Origin: Niallia nealsonii
GTDB taxonomy: Bacteria > Bacillota > Bacilli > Bacillales > Cytobacillaceae
Assembly (NCBI RefSeq): GCF_002835805.1
Contig: NZ_PISE01000010.1
Location: forward strand, 1-64,000
Direction of reading: 5' to 3'
Length of the DNA stretch: 64,000 nucleotides
Below, piece by piece: positions 46,526-55,594 of the stretch (its first letter is position 1; each line of letters begins with the position of its first letter). The notes under the pieces were generated by a model. That model was not told the origin of the DNA. It searched no databases and saw only the letters and a list, made by a program, of their open reading frames with translations. The translations under genes and the position numbers were made by a program.

Positions 46526-47857
46526 TTAAGAAACTTTCCTTTTTTTCTCTTTGCTCCATTTTGTCTTTTGTTCGGGGAAGAAAAGCATGATAAAGCCAAT
46601 AATATAAATACTTAGAAATAAGAAAAAATAGCTGGATAGATTAGCTTCAGTAAGGAAATATACAAGTGGACTGCTGCCATAATCCAAACTAGAAACTAAA
46701 CTGCCTGATGGAATAGCAATGTTGGTCGATTTTGCTAAAGCAGTAAAAACCGCTGCAGCCTTACTGATAAGATAATTGCTGATAGCTAAAATAATGCTGC
46801 CAATAACAACTGTCCTAATGATAGAACCATTCGTAATCGAGATGATTAAAGGAACTAAATAAATAAGACCACTGAGACTTGCGATTGGCAGAAACTGATT
46901 GTTTTCAGTAAACAAGGATAAAAGGATAATAATTGGAATTAACAAGCCGCTTGAAATAAGCAGATTTTTATCATTAATAACAAGAGAGGGCGTCATTCCG
47001 ATAAAAAGATTCTTATCCTTTTGCTGCAGAATTTTTTCTTCTAATTTGTTTGAGATGGGCCTGATTCCATCGACGAGAATAGAACTCACCTTGGGTATTA
47101 ACAGCATCATGGAAGCAAATACAATAGATAATTTTGCTATTTCATACATGGTAAAGTTTGCAAGCAAGCCTAACGCTAACCCTAATAATAATCCAACAAA
47201 GATAGGATCAATGGAAAAAGAAAGGGAGATCCTTCTACGTTTATGTTTAAAAGGGCGGGTCATGATGGTAATCATCTGGTTAAGAAAAACTGCAATAGGT
47301 ACAAACATAAGGGAATAAGCATTTGGAAACGAAATATTAGGCAGCTGGTAGTATTTTTTTACAGAAGGTGCAGTTAGGTCAGCCATTATCATGGTTAACA
47401 TAAAATCTAAAATGCCTGCAAGAATTCCTAATACAGCAGATTGTGTAACATAGGAGACAAATACACTTGTAAAAGCGAAATGCCAATAATTCCAAAGATC
47501 AATATTAATAGTTCGCGTTAATTTCGCATAAATCATGATGATATTTACTATTAAGCAAATTGGAAGCATAAGCATTCCTGTAAGACTATGGAAAGCAATA
47601 TTTGCTGCTGCTGGCCAACCTAAATCAATAATATTCAAATCCAATTGGAATCTATCTGCTATTCCTGAAACAACTGTATTAATATTTTCAGACAGCATAT
47701 TTGTTATAACGGTTACCCCTATGAATCCAATGCCAATCATTAACCCTGAACGAGAAGAGTCATATAATGTTAAGCGGAAAAACAGACCCATAACAGTCAG
47801 GATTATCGGCATAATGACGCTTGGGCCGAGATTGAGAATGGCTGTTAAAACTTCCAT
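46526..47857 (-). CDS. galactitol-type PTS permease EIIC (orphan)
   Basis: A 443-aa membrane protein with about 10-12 hydrophobic segments, similar to the EIIC component of the galactitol (GatC/SgcC) PTS family, for example SSRSGLMIGIGFIGV and TAPSVKKYYQLPNISFPNAYS. GatC-type EIIC normally works with separate EIIA(Gat) and EIIB(Gat) proteins; neither is present here, so the phosphoryl donor must be encoded elsewhere or the protein acts without one. GGGAGGAAACC precedes the ATG. The substrate is unknown. Confidence 0.75.
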   Translation of the reverse strand: MEVLTAILNLGPSVIMPIILTVMGLFFRLTLYDSSRSGLMIGIGFIGVTVITNMLSENINTVVSGIADRFQLDLNIIDLGWPAAANIAFHSLTGMLMLPICLIVNIIMIYAKLTRTINIDLWNYWHFAFTSVFVSYVTQSAVLGILAGILDFMLTMIMADLTAPSVKKYYQLPNISFPNAYSLMFVPIAVFLNQMITIMTRPFKHKRRRISLSFSIDPIFVGLLLGLALGLLANFTMYEIAKLSIVFASMMLLIPKVSSILVDGIRPISNKLEEKILQQKDKNLFIGMTPSLVINDKNLLISSGLLIPIIILLSLFTENNQFLPIASLSGLIYLVPLIISITNGSIIRTVVIGSIILAISNYLISKAAAVFTALAKSTNIAIPSGSLVSSLDYGSSPLVYFLTEANLSSYFFLFLSIYIIGFIMLFFPEQKTKWSKEKKRKVS

Positions 47858-48264
47858 GGTTTCCTCCCATCATAAACGATCTTGTCCTGGTACTCTATTA
47901 AGTTAAGAGAAAAATATGTATTTATTACTAGAATATTGTAACACATAATCAATAATTATTCAAAATATAATCATAAACTAATCATTTTTTTGTTAATTGT
48001 TTTTTTTTTTTTTTTTTTTTTGGATAAAATAACCAATTGAAACTTTGTTGCTTAAAAAGTGCGTGAGAGTAGCTTAAGCAATTCATCCATAAATTCTGAT
48101 TTTTTTTCGACATGCATTTGCTGAAATTTGTCTATATAAGATAGAAATTGATAGCGCATTTATTGCCAGAATGAACATGCTATTATAAAATGAACATATT
48201 ATTTATATTATTATCAATTTTAATGATATAAACAAAAAGCACGTATTATGGGGAGGTAATAACC
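47858..48264 (+). other. 407-bp divergent intergenic region with a 22-T homopolymer
   Basis: The gap between the EIIC and EIIA genes holds no gene. Its striking element is an uninterrupted run of 22 T at 48000-48021. The rest is A/T-rich, with no convincing operator found. Promoters for both flanking genes must lie here. Confidence 0.7.
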
Positions 48265-48741
48265 ATGTTTAAAAATCTTTTTAAAAAAAATAAACCAGAA
48301 AAAACGGCAGCAAGCAGCACGATTATACAGCCCTTAGAAGGAAAAGTTCTATCGATTGAAGAAGTTCCAGATCCAGTATTTTCTCAAAAGATGATGGGAG
48401 ATGGGTTTGCGATTGATCCATCCAATGGAGTATTGATTTCACCAATTGATGGTCAAGTAATGAATGTATTCCCGACAAAACATGCGATTAGTTTAGCAGA
48501 CAATAATGGCAGAGAAATATTGATTCATGTTGGACTCGATACGGTTACATTAAAGGGAGAAGGATTTACACCTTTTGTAAAAGATGGAGATAAAATAAAA
48601 CAAGGACAAAAATTAATGGAAATTGATTTTGCTGCCATCAAATCGAAAGTTCCTTCCATTATTACGCCAGTTGTATTTACTAATTTAAGTGAAAATGAAA
48701 AAGTAGTTATTGACGGAGATCAAGTGAGAGTTATATCTTAA
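48265..48741 (+). CDS. crr: PTS EIIA component, glucose type (single domain)
   Basis: A 158-aa stand-alone EIIA(Glc)-like protein. The phosphorylated His is H88 in [17 protein letters not shown], and H73 (KHAIS) is the partner His; the 15-residue spacing is that of E. coli Crr (H76/H91). The N-terminus is a short basic tail ([10 protein letters not shown]). It accepts phosphate from HPr and passes it to EIIB domains of glucose/N-acetylglucosamine-type permeases that lack their own EIIA. It resembles B. subtilis YpqE. GGGGAGG precedes the ATG. It is not of the galactitol EIIA type, so it is not an obvious partner for the neighbouring EIIC. Confidence 0.9.
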   Translation: MFKNLFKKNKPEKTAASSTIIQPLEGKVLSIEEVPDPVFSQKMMGDGFAIDPSNGVLISPIDGQVMNVFPTKHAISLADNNGREILIHVGLDTVTLKGEGFTPFVKDGDKIKQGQKLMEIDFAAIKSKVPSIITPVVFTNLSENEKVVIDGDQVRVIS

Positions 48742-48769
48742 GTATTCTTAAAATATTAATGATATGATA

Positions 48770-48815
48770 AGTGTTGAAAGAACCATTCATTTGGTTTTTG
48801 CAGCACTTTTTTTGT
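48770..48815 (+). terminator. terminator after the EIIA gene
   Basis: AGTGTTGAAAGAACCA pairs imperfectly with TGGTTTTTGCAGCACT around TTCATT, followed by T6. Confidence 0.72.
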
Positions 48816-48849
48816 TCATAAGATAGAAATTGTAGAAAGGAATGATTTT

Positions 48850-49665
48850 ATGTCAACTATCTTCTTTGATTTACATACACATAATGAACGATGTGGCCAT
48901 GCTATTGGTACAATAGAGGATTATATTCAATCTGCCATTAAAAAGGGATTAGATTATATAGGGATTTCAGATCATTCGCCACTTTTTTTTCATGAACAGG
49001 ATTATCCTAATCCGAGGTATTGCATGGCAAAAAGCGACTTTGCCAACTATGTGGGAGAAGTGCTGAAACTAAAAGAAAAATATAAACATAAAATTTACGT
49101 GTTGCTCGGCGTTGAAAGTGATTATTTCCCAAGACATATTGAGCTGTATAAAAATCAATTTAAACAATATCCATTTGATTATATTATCGGTTCTGTTCAT
49201 TCTGTAAATAGAAAAAGCATCTTTGATAAAAGCCGTTGGGATTTATTAAATAAAGAGCAGCAAATTCAAGAAAAAGAAGCATATTATTCTCTAATCCAAG
49301 CATCAGCAAAAACAGGAGTATTTCAAATATTAGGTCACATTGATGCAATGAAAGGCTATTATCCAGCATTTTCTTCCATTCAAACACCCATTATTGATGA
49401 AACCTTACAGCTTATTGGAGAGCTAGGCATAGCGATAGAAGTAAATACATCAGGAAAAACAAAGGATGTTGGCGGCTGGTATCCGTCTAATGAAATTTTA
49501 GAAAGAGCATTATTTTACGGGGTGGATGTCACTTTCGGCTCCGATGCCCATATAGCAGAACGAATTGGTGATGATTATTTGCTGGTACAGCAGACATTAC
49601 AGGAAATTGGGTTTAAAGAAATGGTGTTTTATGTGGAGAAGAAGAGACAGAGTGTGTTGCTATAA
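48850..49665 (+). CDS. hisJ: PHP-family histidinol-phosphatase
   Basis: Polymerase-and-histidinol-phosphatase fold, 271 aa, the size of B. subtilis HisJ. Metal-binding segments follow in order: FDLHTHNERCGHA, GISDHSP, VLLGVESDYFP, YIIGSVHSV, LGHIDAMK and TFGSDAHIAERIGDDY. It should release L-histidinol from its phosphate in histidine biosynthesis. No other his gene is in the window, as in B. subtilis where this gene is also apart from the his operon. AAAGGAATG precedes the ATG. Confidence 0.88.
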   Translation: MSTIFFDLHTHNERCGHAIGTIEDYIQSAIKKGLDYIGISDHSPLFFHEQDYPNPRYCMAKSDFANYVGEVLKLKEKYKHKIYVLLGVESDYFPRHIELYKNQFKQYPFDYIIGSVHSVNRKSIFDKSRWDLLNKEQQIQEKEAYYSLIQASAKTGVFQILGHIDAMKGYYPAFSSIQTPIIDETLQLIGELGIAIEVNTSGKTKDVGGWYPSNEILERALFYGVDVTFGSDAHIAERIGDDYLLVQQTLQEIGFKEMVFYVEKKRQSVLL

Positions 49666-49716
49666 AGGAAGTTCAGCCCTCATTTTCTAAATAGATGGAG
49701 GGCTAACCTTTTTTTC
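49663..49716 (+). terminator. terminator after hisJ, overlapping the yesN-like 3' end
   Basis: AAAGG..GTTCAGCCCTC pairs with GAGGGCTAACCTTTTTTT. The right arm encodes the last residues of the convergent response regulator (stop at 49687). Confidence 0.7.
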
Positions 49717-51306
49717 TGCAGCTGTACGGAATTCGCTTGGAGTAATTCCAGTTATTTTTTTAAAGGAAGCACTGAAATAATATTGGTTGGCATAGCCCAC
49801 TTTTTCACTAATCTCCATAATAGGATAGTTGGTATTTTTCAGAAGCTCTTTCGCTTTATTAATTCTTACATCTGTAATATATTTAGAAATGCTTTTTTCT
49901 TTTGCTCTTTTAAATAGGGTACCTAGGTAAGATGGGCTCATATTAACAAATTGTCCAATTTTATTTAAATTAAGTTCAAAATCATGATAGTGAGTCTCAA
50001 TATATTGGATTACTTGCTCCGCTACTTGAGTATGTTTAGATTGTACCGAGCTTTCTAACATTTTGCATGAAAAAACACATATTTCAAATAAGTAGCTGCA
50101 TATTTCCTTACTTGTTTGAAGTTCTTCTAATTTCTTGAAAATGTTTGTCATTTTGTAACGGATTTCTTGATCCTCTATACCGATATCATATAGAAAACGT
50201 AATAATCTTGATAAGAGGGAATAAACGTAAGCAATAATTCCATTTTTATTATAATAATCACTTGTCCATCTTTTTTCCAATAAGTTCGTAAAATCCTTTA
50301 ATGAACTTATGTCTTTTTGGGCAATAAAATTAATGAATTTCTCTTCATCACCTAAAGGAAAAACTATAGGAAAAGGATTATTTTGTCTAATATCTTGAAT
50401 GGAGAGAATAGAATCTTCACCTAAAATAAATTTATAGCCATTTGCATGTTTGGCATTTTGATAGGAAAGAGAAATTTCCCAAATGGATGGAACGATATTT
50501 CCAATGCCGATTGTTTTGGTTAAGGATTGAAATTGAAACTCCTCTTTTAGATTTTTGAATTTTTTTATAAGATATGGGATAAATCCATCTTCTATTTTGC
50601 TTATACTCCCTATTAAAAATATAAGGCGGCTTCCTTGATTAATCGTGTAGCATATGCATTGTTTAGTGAGGACATTTTCCACTGTTTTAATATAGTGAAA
50701 GATTTGCATATGGTAACGTTCTACTCCAAGTATTTTCATTTGATCAAGGTATTTATGGATGTCTATATAAACACAAACATACTCGTGTGCAGAAAAGTCT
50801 AAGTCCAAATATGCTGCTTGTTCACCTAGTGTATATTCTGCATAATCTGATCCAGCGTTTATTAGATCAAGAAAAAATTTCTCCATTAAAGCAGGTCTAC
50901 TTTGCTCTAACCGTTCTAATGTATCTTTTTCTAAATCTGATTTATGAAGAGTTTGTTGAATAATTTCGAAAAGATATTGATAATCTATGGGTTTTTCAAC
51001 ATAATCGCATACATCTAGCCGGATAGCTTCTTTGGCATAATTGAAATCATCGTAACTGCTAATGAAGATTACTTTAATGAAAGGATACTTGTTTAGAACC
51101 GCTTTGGCTAATTCAATCCCGTTCATTTGTGGCATTTGTATATCAGATATTATTATATCTGGCTTCATCTTTTCTAACTGAGACAAGGCATCTTTTCCAT
51201 TGGTATAAATACCACAAATTTCTGCATCTATACTCTTCCAGTGAATATTTTTACATATTCCTTCTGAACAAATTTGATTATCATCTACGATCATCACTCT
51301 TTTCAT
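49687..51306 (-). CDS. response regulator, YesN family (receiver + AraC domain)
   Basis: A 539-aa response regulator: receiver with acidic residues D8-D9, phosphoacceptor D55 (IIISDIQMPQMNG) and the EKPIDY lysine; middle domain of about 300 residues; C-terminal AraC-type helix-turn-helix pair (NKIGQFVNMSPSYLGTLFKRAKEK and EKVGYANQYYFSASFKKITG). AAAGGAG precedes the ATG. It is 15 bp after the partner kinase and most likely activates the divergent ABC-GH172 operon. Confidence 0.9.
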   Translation of the reverse strand: MKRVMIVDDNQICSEGICKNIHWKSIDAEICGIYTNGKDALSQLEKMKPDIIISDIQMPQMNGIELAKAVLNKYPFIKVIFISSYDDFNYAKEAIRLDVCDYVEKPIDYQYLFEIIQQTLHKSDLEKDTLERLEQSRPALMEKFFLDLINAGSDYAEYTLGEQAAYLDLDFSAHEYVCVYIDIHKYLDQMKILGVERYHMQIFHYIKTVENVLTKQCICYTINQGSRLIFLIGSISKIEDGFIPYLIKKFKNLKEEFQFQSLTKTIGIGNIVPSIWEISLSYQNAKHANGYKFILGEDSILSIQDIRQNNPFPIVFPLGDEEKFINFIAQKDISSLKDFTNLLEKRWTSDYYNKNGIIAYVYSLLSRLLRFLYDIGIEDQEIRYKMTNIFKKLEELQTSKEICSYLFEICVFSCKMLESSVQSKHTQVAEQVIQYIETHYHDFELNLNKIGQFVNMSPSYLGTLFKRAKEKSISKYITDVRINKAKELLKNTNYPIMEISEKVGYANQYYFSASFKKITGITPSEFRTAAEKKVSPPSI

Positions 51307-51321
51307 AAAAATTCTCCTTTC

Positions 51322-53151
51322 TTAAAGATCAAATAGATCTTCATCTAAAATCATCTGCTGTAAACTTAATGTTACGCTTGTTCCAGAAGGTTCTCGTTTG
51401 GCTACTTGAAGAGCAGGGGGAGACTTAGAAAACATAGAAAGGCGTTTATTAACATTTATCAATCCAAAATGTTGCTTGGTTTTAACATTATTATTAGTTA
51501 GTGCACCATTAATTTTTTTGCATGTCTCATCTGATATTCCTTTCCCATTATCATCAATCGTTATAAGGATATCTTCTTCTTTATAAAACAAGGAGATGTG
51601 TATAGCTATTTCGTCTGAATGATTTATGCCGTGGTGAATACAATTTTCTAGAATTGGTTGGAGGACAAACTTTGGTATCAAAAAGTTCTCAATCCCAGCT
51701 TCTTTGGAAATATGCCATGTAAAGGAATGGTTTCGATTTAATTTCTCCATTTCTAGATAAAGAATAGCAATTTCTAATTCATCCTTAATAGAGATAAGTT
51801 CATCCCCTTTCTTTAAAAGCATACGATAAAATTTTGCGAGTCTTATAATCATATTATTGGCATCTTCTAGTCTTCCAAGTGTCTGACATGTTTTTATGGA
51901 ATCAAGCATGTTATATAGGAAATGTGGATTTATTTTGGACTGCTCCAACTGAAATCTCATCTTTTCCTCTTGAATTTTAAAATCTAAGAGTGATTGGAAA
52001 TTTGTATTCATTTTATCTGTCATTTTATTAAAAACAATAGCTAAATCATCAAATTCATCCTTGTATTTTTTGTTTTCATCAATCGGTAATTTTAAAGTTA
52101 TTGGTTTATTTTTGTAATCATTAAAGGAAATAGATGTCATTATACTAGCTAATTGACGAATTTTTTTACTTAATTCATTGGAGGTAAACAAACTGCTTAA
52201 AATGCTGACAATCACTACAAAAATAACAGTAGCGAGTAAAATACTGACTAGAATGAACGTGTTGCTGACGATGTATTTATTGGGTACCTCTGTAATAACA
52301 TACCAATTTGTTACATGATTATATTTTACGATGTATTGTTTGTTTTTCCATTTAAAAGGTTTTTCTGTTCCCGTTTTTATTTTAAGAAATAGATTTTTTT
52401 CTAATTTTTTACTGAGTAGTGATTCAGTGCGATGAGAAATAATCAGTCCATTTTCATCAACGAGGAAGCTGCTTATACTTGAATCTGAACTGCTGTCTTG
52501 CAAAATTTTATTGATTTCCGATTCTTTAATATCAATAAAAAAAGCATAGTCAATTTCACTGCTGTTCTGTTTTTTAAACACAACATAGGCTGAAATATAA
52601 TTATTCTTTTTATAGGTTTGATGTAGAACAAATGGTTCTTTAATATTCTTTGATAAATGCCAATTTAAATGATTAATATTTTTATGCATTTCTTGACTAG
52701 AAATTCCATGATTCTTAATATCTTTTATATCGAAAAAAGTGATTCCTTCATGACTAAATAAAAAATCTTCTTTTGTATAAACACTAATATTAGCAAACTG
52801 AAATGAATTTTTTAAATTAGCAATATTATTCCTGACAGCACTATATGTATTAAGCTGTTCAGGCAGGGAAGAAGGAGATTGCAAGATTAATGTATACATA
52901 TAATATTGCATCATATTTGATGCATTCTCCATTTGGTTAAATCGATTTGCAAGAATTTCATTTAATTGATTATTAGAATAGGAAACTGAATCTAATAATT
53001 TGTTTTTTGCTATATTATAGGAAAGAACATAAGACAAAACGCCTAATAAAAAAAGGGGAATGATAGACATAATAAAGAAACTAAATAGTAATTTCCTTCG
53101 AAAGCTGTTAAAAATTTCCGGGAAAAACTTTTGAAGAAGATGGGAAATCAA
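51322..53151 (-). CDS. sensor histidine kinase, YesM family
   Basis: A 609-aa kinase: transmembrane helix at about residues 23-46, extracellular sensor domain of about 240 residues, second helix near 285-310, HAMP-like linker, phosphoacceptor H410 in SKINPHFLYNMLDSIK, and an ATPase domain with LENCIHHGI and IDDNGKGIS. The TTG at 53151 is preferred: GGAGG is 9 bases upstream, whereas the GTG at 53160 abuts it. No sugar-binding lipoprotein is fused or adjacent on this strand, unlike the rhamnose-region triad; the binding protein of the divergent ABC operon could serve. Confidence 0.88.
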   Translation of the reverse strand: MISHLLQKFFPEIFNSFRRKLLFSFFIMSIIPLFLLGVLSYVLSYNIAKNKLLDSVSYSNNQLNEILANRFNQMENASNMMQYYMYTLILQSPSSLPEQLNTYSAVRNNIANLKNSFQFANISVYTKEDFLFSHEGITFFDIKDIKNHGISSQEMHKNINHLNWHLSKNIKEPFVLHQTYKKNNYISAYVVFKKQNSSEIDYAFFIDIKESEINKILQDSSSDSSISSFLVDENGLIISHRTESLLSKKLEKNLFLKIKTGTEKPFKWKNKQYIVKYNHVTNWYVITEVPNKYIVSNTFILVSILLATVIFVVIVSILSSLFTSNELSKKIRQLASIMTSISFNDYKNKPITLKLPIDENKKYKDEFDDLAIVFNKMTDKMNTNFQSLLDFKIQEEKMRFQLEQSKINPHFLYNMLDSIKTCQTLGRLEDANNMIIRLAKFYRMLLKKGDELISIKDELEIAILYLEMEKLNRNHSFTWHISKEAGIENFLIPKFVLQPILENCIHHGINHSDEIAIHISLFYKEEDILITIDDNGKGISDETCKKINGALTNNNVKTKQHFGLINVNKRLSMFSKSPPALQVAKREPSGTSVTLSLQQMILDEDLFDL

Positions 53152-53172
53152 AATTATCACCCTCCGAACAAT

Positions 53173-53187
53173 GGTAAGCGATTACAT
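53173..53187 (-). promoter_or_regulatory. cre box at the yesM-yesN promoter
   Basis: On the minus strand ATGTAATCGCTTACC matches the cre consensus at 14 of 15 positions, 22 bp upstream of the kinase start. Confidence 0.65.
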
Positions 53188-53325
53188 TATATAAGTAAGT
53201 GTATATAGAATTATTATTTTAATCAATAGGAATGAAAATATAAAATATCTATAAAAATTATATTTTTATCATGGGAAATTATATTTAAGTAGTTTGCCTT
53301 ATTTTTTATAATAAATTTGTAAATG

Positions 53326-53339
53326 TGAAAGCGCTTCAA
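53326..53339 (+). promoter_or_regulatory. cre box before the ABC-GH172 operon
   Basis: TGAAAGCGCTTCAA matches TGWAANCGNTWNCA at 13 of 14 positions and is nearly palindromic. It lies 21 bp before the binding-protein start. Confidence 0.7.
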
Positions 53340-53359
53340 AAATTTAAGGGGGACTTAAA

Positions 53360-54634
53360 ATGAGTAGTACAAAAAGGTTATTAAGTATTGCTTTGAGCGT
53401 ATTAATGTTAGCGGCTATTTTTCTGACTGGATGTGTTGGGGTAAATACATCTTCAACAGATGAAAAGGAGGATGGGGATGGTTCTACAAAAAATCAAACC
53501 ATTACTTTAATGACAAATGATTCAACTAAACCAGGATGGAAAGCTTACCAAAAGAAAATTGAAGAAGCAACTGGAGTAAAATTAGATATTATTGTAACAC
53601 CAACTAATCCAGACGATATGGTAGCTAAAATGACTACAATCTTGTCATCTGGTGATAATTCTATTGATTTAATGCATGTAAATGATGAACTTATTACAGC
53701 CTTTTCAAGAGCAGGTTATTTAGAGCCACTTGAAAAGGAAGTAATGACACCAGATACTGTCAAGAATTTTTCCGAACAATATATTAAGGATATCCCAACA
53801 TTTAATGGGAGTATATATTCTGTTCCTAGCTATTTGGAAATATTAGCATTTTGGGTAAATCATCAAATATTAAAAAGTGCAGGAATGGATGTCCCAAAAA
53901 ATAAAGAAGAGTTTCTAAAATATGCAAAAGCAGCAACAAAAAATGGAGTATATGGTTATGGGGGCTCTTGGGAGAAAAGCTATGTTTTTAATGAGATAGG
54001 TACATTCGTTAATTTATTTGGAGGAGACTACTTTGATTGGGAAAATCCGAAAACGCAAGAAGCTTTAAAATTTATGTACGATTTAGCACATACAGAAAAG
54101 GTTACCCCACTATCACAATTAGCGGATATATATGATCCTATGAATCAAAAATTTATTGATGGAAAATACGGGATGCTCTTTATGTATACAGGAGCAATTC
54201 CAACTTTTGAAGATGCAGGAAAATTTAGTCCCGAGCAATTAAATATTGAACCGATGCCAACATTTGAGACAAATGATGCGTTTATTGCATCCTGGCACTT
54301 TGTATTAAATAAGTCTTCTGAAAAGAAAGCTGCTTCCAGAAAAGTTTTACAATATATAGCAAGCCCAGAAGGACAATTAGCATACAGCGAAATGTCTGGT
54401 AGATTGCCAGCTCGATTAGATGTAATTAATGATCCTAGTTTTACAGCAAAAGGATTGGAGAGTGTAAAAAACTATATTAGCAATAGCACACTTCGAGGCA
54501 GACCGCTAGTGCCACAATCTATGGAATTTGTAAATGGAATAGGCGCAATTTTCCAAAAATATGTATCTGATGATATTAGTTTAGAGGAAGCGGTTAAACA
54601 AGCACAAAAAGAGATTGATCGATTGGCTGAATAA
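53360..54634 (+). CDS. sugar-binding lipoprotein of CUT1 ABC importer
   Basis: A 424-aa extracellular binding protein (family 1 solute-binding fold). Its signal peptide ends in lipobox LTGC with Cys25, followed by an Asp/Glu/Ser-rich linker. The body shows typical CUT1 features, such as SGDNSIDLMHVNDE and the C-terminal LEEAVKQAQKEIDRLAE. AAGGGGGAC precedes the ATG. First gene of an operon with two permeases and a GH172 enzyme; a strong hairpin follows it. The ligand is probably a short oligosaccharide that the GH172 enzyme cleaves. Confidence 0.85.
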   Translation: MSSTKRLLSIALSVLMLAAIFLTGCVGVNTSSTDEKEDGDGSTKNQTITLMTNDSTKPGWKAYQKKIEEATGVKLDIIVTPTNPDDMVAKMTTILSSGDNSIDLMHVNDELITAFSRAGYLEPLEKEVMTPDTVKNFSEQYIKDIPTFNGSIYSVPSYLEILAFWVNHQILKSAGMDVPKNKEEFLKYAKAATKNGVYGYGGSWEKSYVFNEIGTFVNLFGGDYFDWENPKTQEALKFMYDLAHTEKVTPLSQLADIYDPMNQKFIDGKYGMLFMYTGAIPTFEDAGKFSPEQLNIEPMPTFETNDAFIASWHFVLNKSSEKKAASRKVLQYIASPEGQLAYSEMSGRLPARLDVINDPSFTAKGLESVKNYISNSTLRGRPLVPQSMEFVNGIGAIFQKYVSDDISLEEAVKQAQKEIDRLAE

Positions 54635-54653
54635 TTGGGAGAAAGAGAAAAAG

Positions 54654-54679
54654 CTGGGGTTAGAGTATTCTAACCCCAG
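54654..54679 (+). other. hairpin between binding-protein and permease genes
   Basis: CTGGGGTTAGA pairs perfectly with TCTAACCCCAG over a GTAT loop, 1 base before the AAAGGAG ribosome site of the permease gene. There is no T-run. It probably protects the upstream message and lowers permease expression. Confidence 0.7.
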
Positions 54680-54693
54680 AAAGGAGTTATTGT

Positions 54694-55584
54694 ATGAATA
54701 TTACAAAAAGATTCTCTCATAATAAATTGCTGATTGCGTGGATACTGATCTTGCCTGTTTTGCTTATTAGAGGATTTACTATTATATATCCTATCATTGT
54801 AACTTTTATTAACAGTCTTTTTGAAATAAATATGTTTAAAGGCGGCATAGCAACCTTTGTAGGACTAGATAATTTTTTAGCCATTTTAAAGGATGATAAA
54901 ATCATCACTTCATTGGAATTCACCGTCATTTTTACCGTTGTATCCATGATTTTTCATATTGTTTTAGGAATTTTATTAGCGCAATTATTAAATGTGAAAT
55001 TTAAAGGGAAGAAATTTTTGCGCACGATTGTCTTAATTCCATGGGCTATGCCTATGGTGGTAACTGGATTGGCTGCTCGCTGGGCTTTTAATGATACGTA
55101 TGGTTTAGTGAATGATTTAATCCGCAAATTCTTTCCTAATTTCCAATTTGATTGGCTAATATATCCAGAGTCTACTAGACTTGCTGTTATTTTGGTGGAT
55201 TTGTGGAAAGATGTTCCTTTTTTTGCTATTTTACTTTTGGCAGGATTGCAATTTATTCCAGAAGAAATTTACGAGTCAGCTAAAATGGATGGCGCAGGTG
55301 TATTTCGGACTTTTTTTACGATTACACTTCCACTCATTATGCAAAACCTATTAACCTTATGTATTTTCTTTACGATGTGGAGAATAGTGAGCTATGACAT
55401 CGTTTATGCAATGACAACAGGAGGTCCTGGTGATTCGACTAGTTTACTGGCATATAGGATTGCTGTTGAAGCATTCACAAACTTAAATATAGGATATGCC
55501 TCGGCTATTGCGGTTTGCTTATTCCTAATTATGATAATTATCAGTAGCTTAAGTTTGCTTGCGATAAAAAAGAATGATTATTAG
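54694..55584 (+). CDS. CUT1 ABC transporter permease (MalF/UgpA type)
   Basis: A 296-aa permease with six predicted transmembrane helices. The EAA loop that contacts the ATPase is IPEEIYESAKMDGAGVFRTFFTITLPLI, at about two thirds of the length. AAAGGAG precedes the ATG. It overlaps no gene; the second permease follows 10 bp later. The operon has no ATPase gene, so a shared MsmX-type ATPase is expected, as for other CUT1 systems in Bacillus. Confidence 0.88.
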   Translation: MNITKRFSHNKLLIAWILILPVLLIRGFTIIYPIIVTFINSLFEINMFKGGIATFVGLDNFLAILKDDKIITSLEFTVIFTVVSMIFHIVLGILLAQLLNVKFKGKKFLRTIVLIPWAMPMVVTGLAARWAFNDTYGLVNDLIRKFFPNFQFDWLIYPESTRLAVILVDLWKDVPFFAILLLAGLQFIPEEIYESAKMDGAGVFRTFFTITLPLIMQNLLTLCIFFTMWRIVSYDIVYAMTTGGPGDSTSLLAYRIAVEAFTNLNIGYASAIAVCLFLIMIIISSLSLLAIKKNDY

Positions 55585-55594
55585 GAGGGATATT

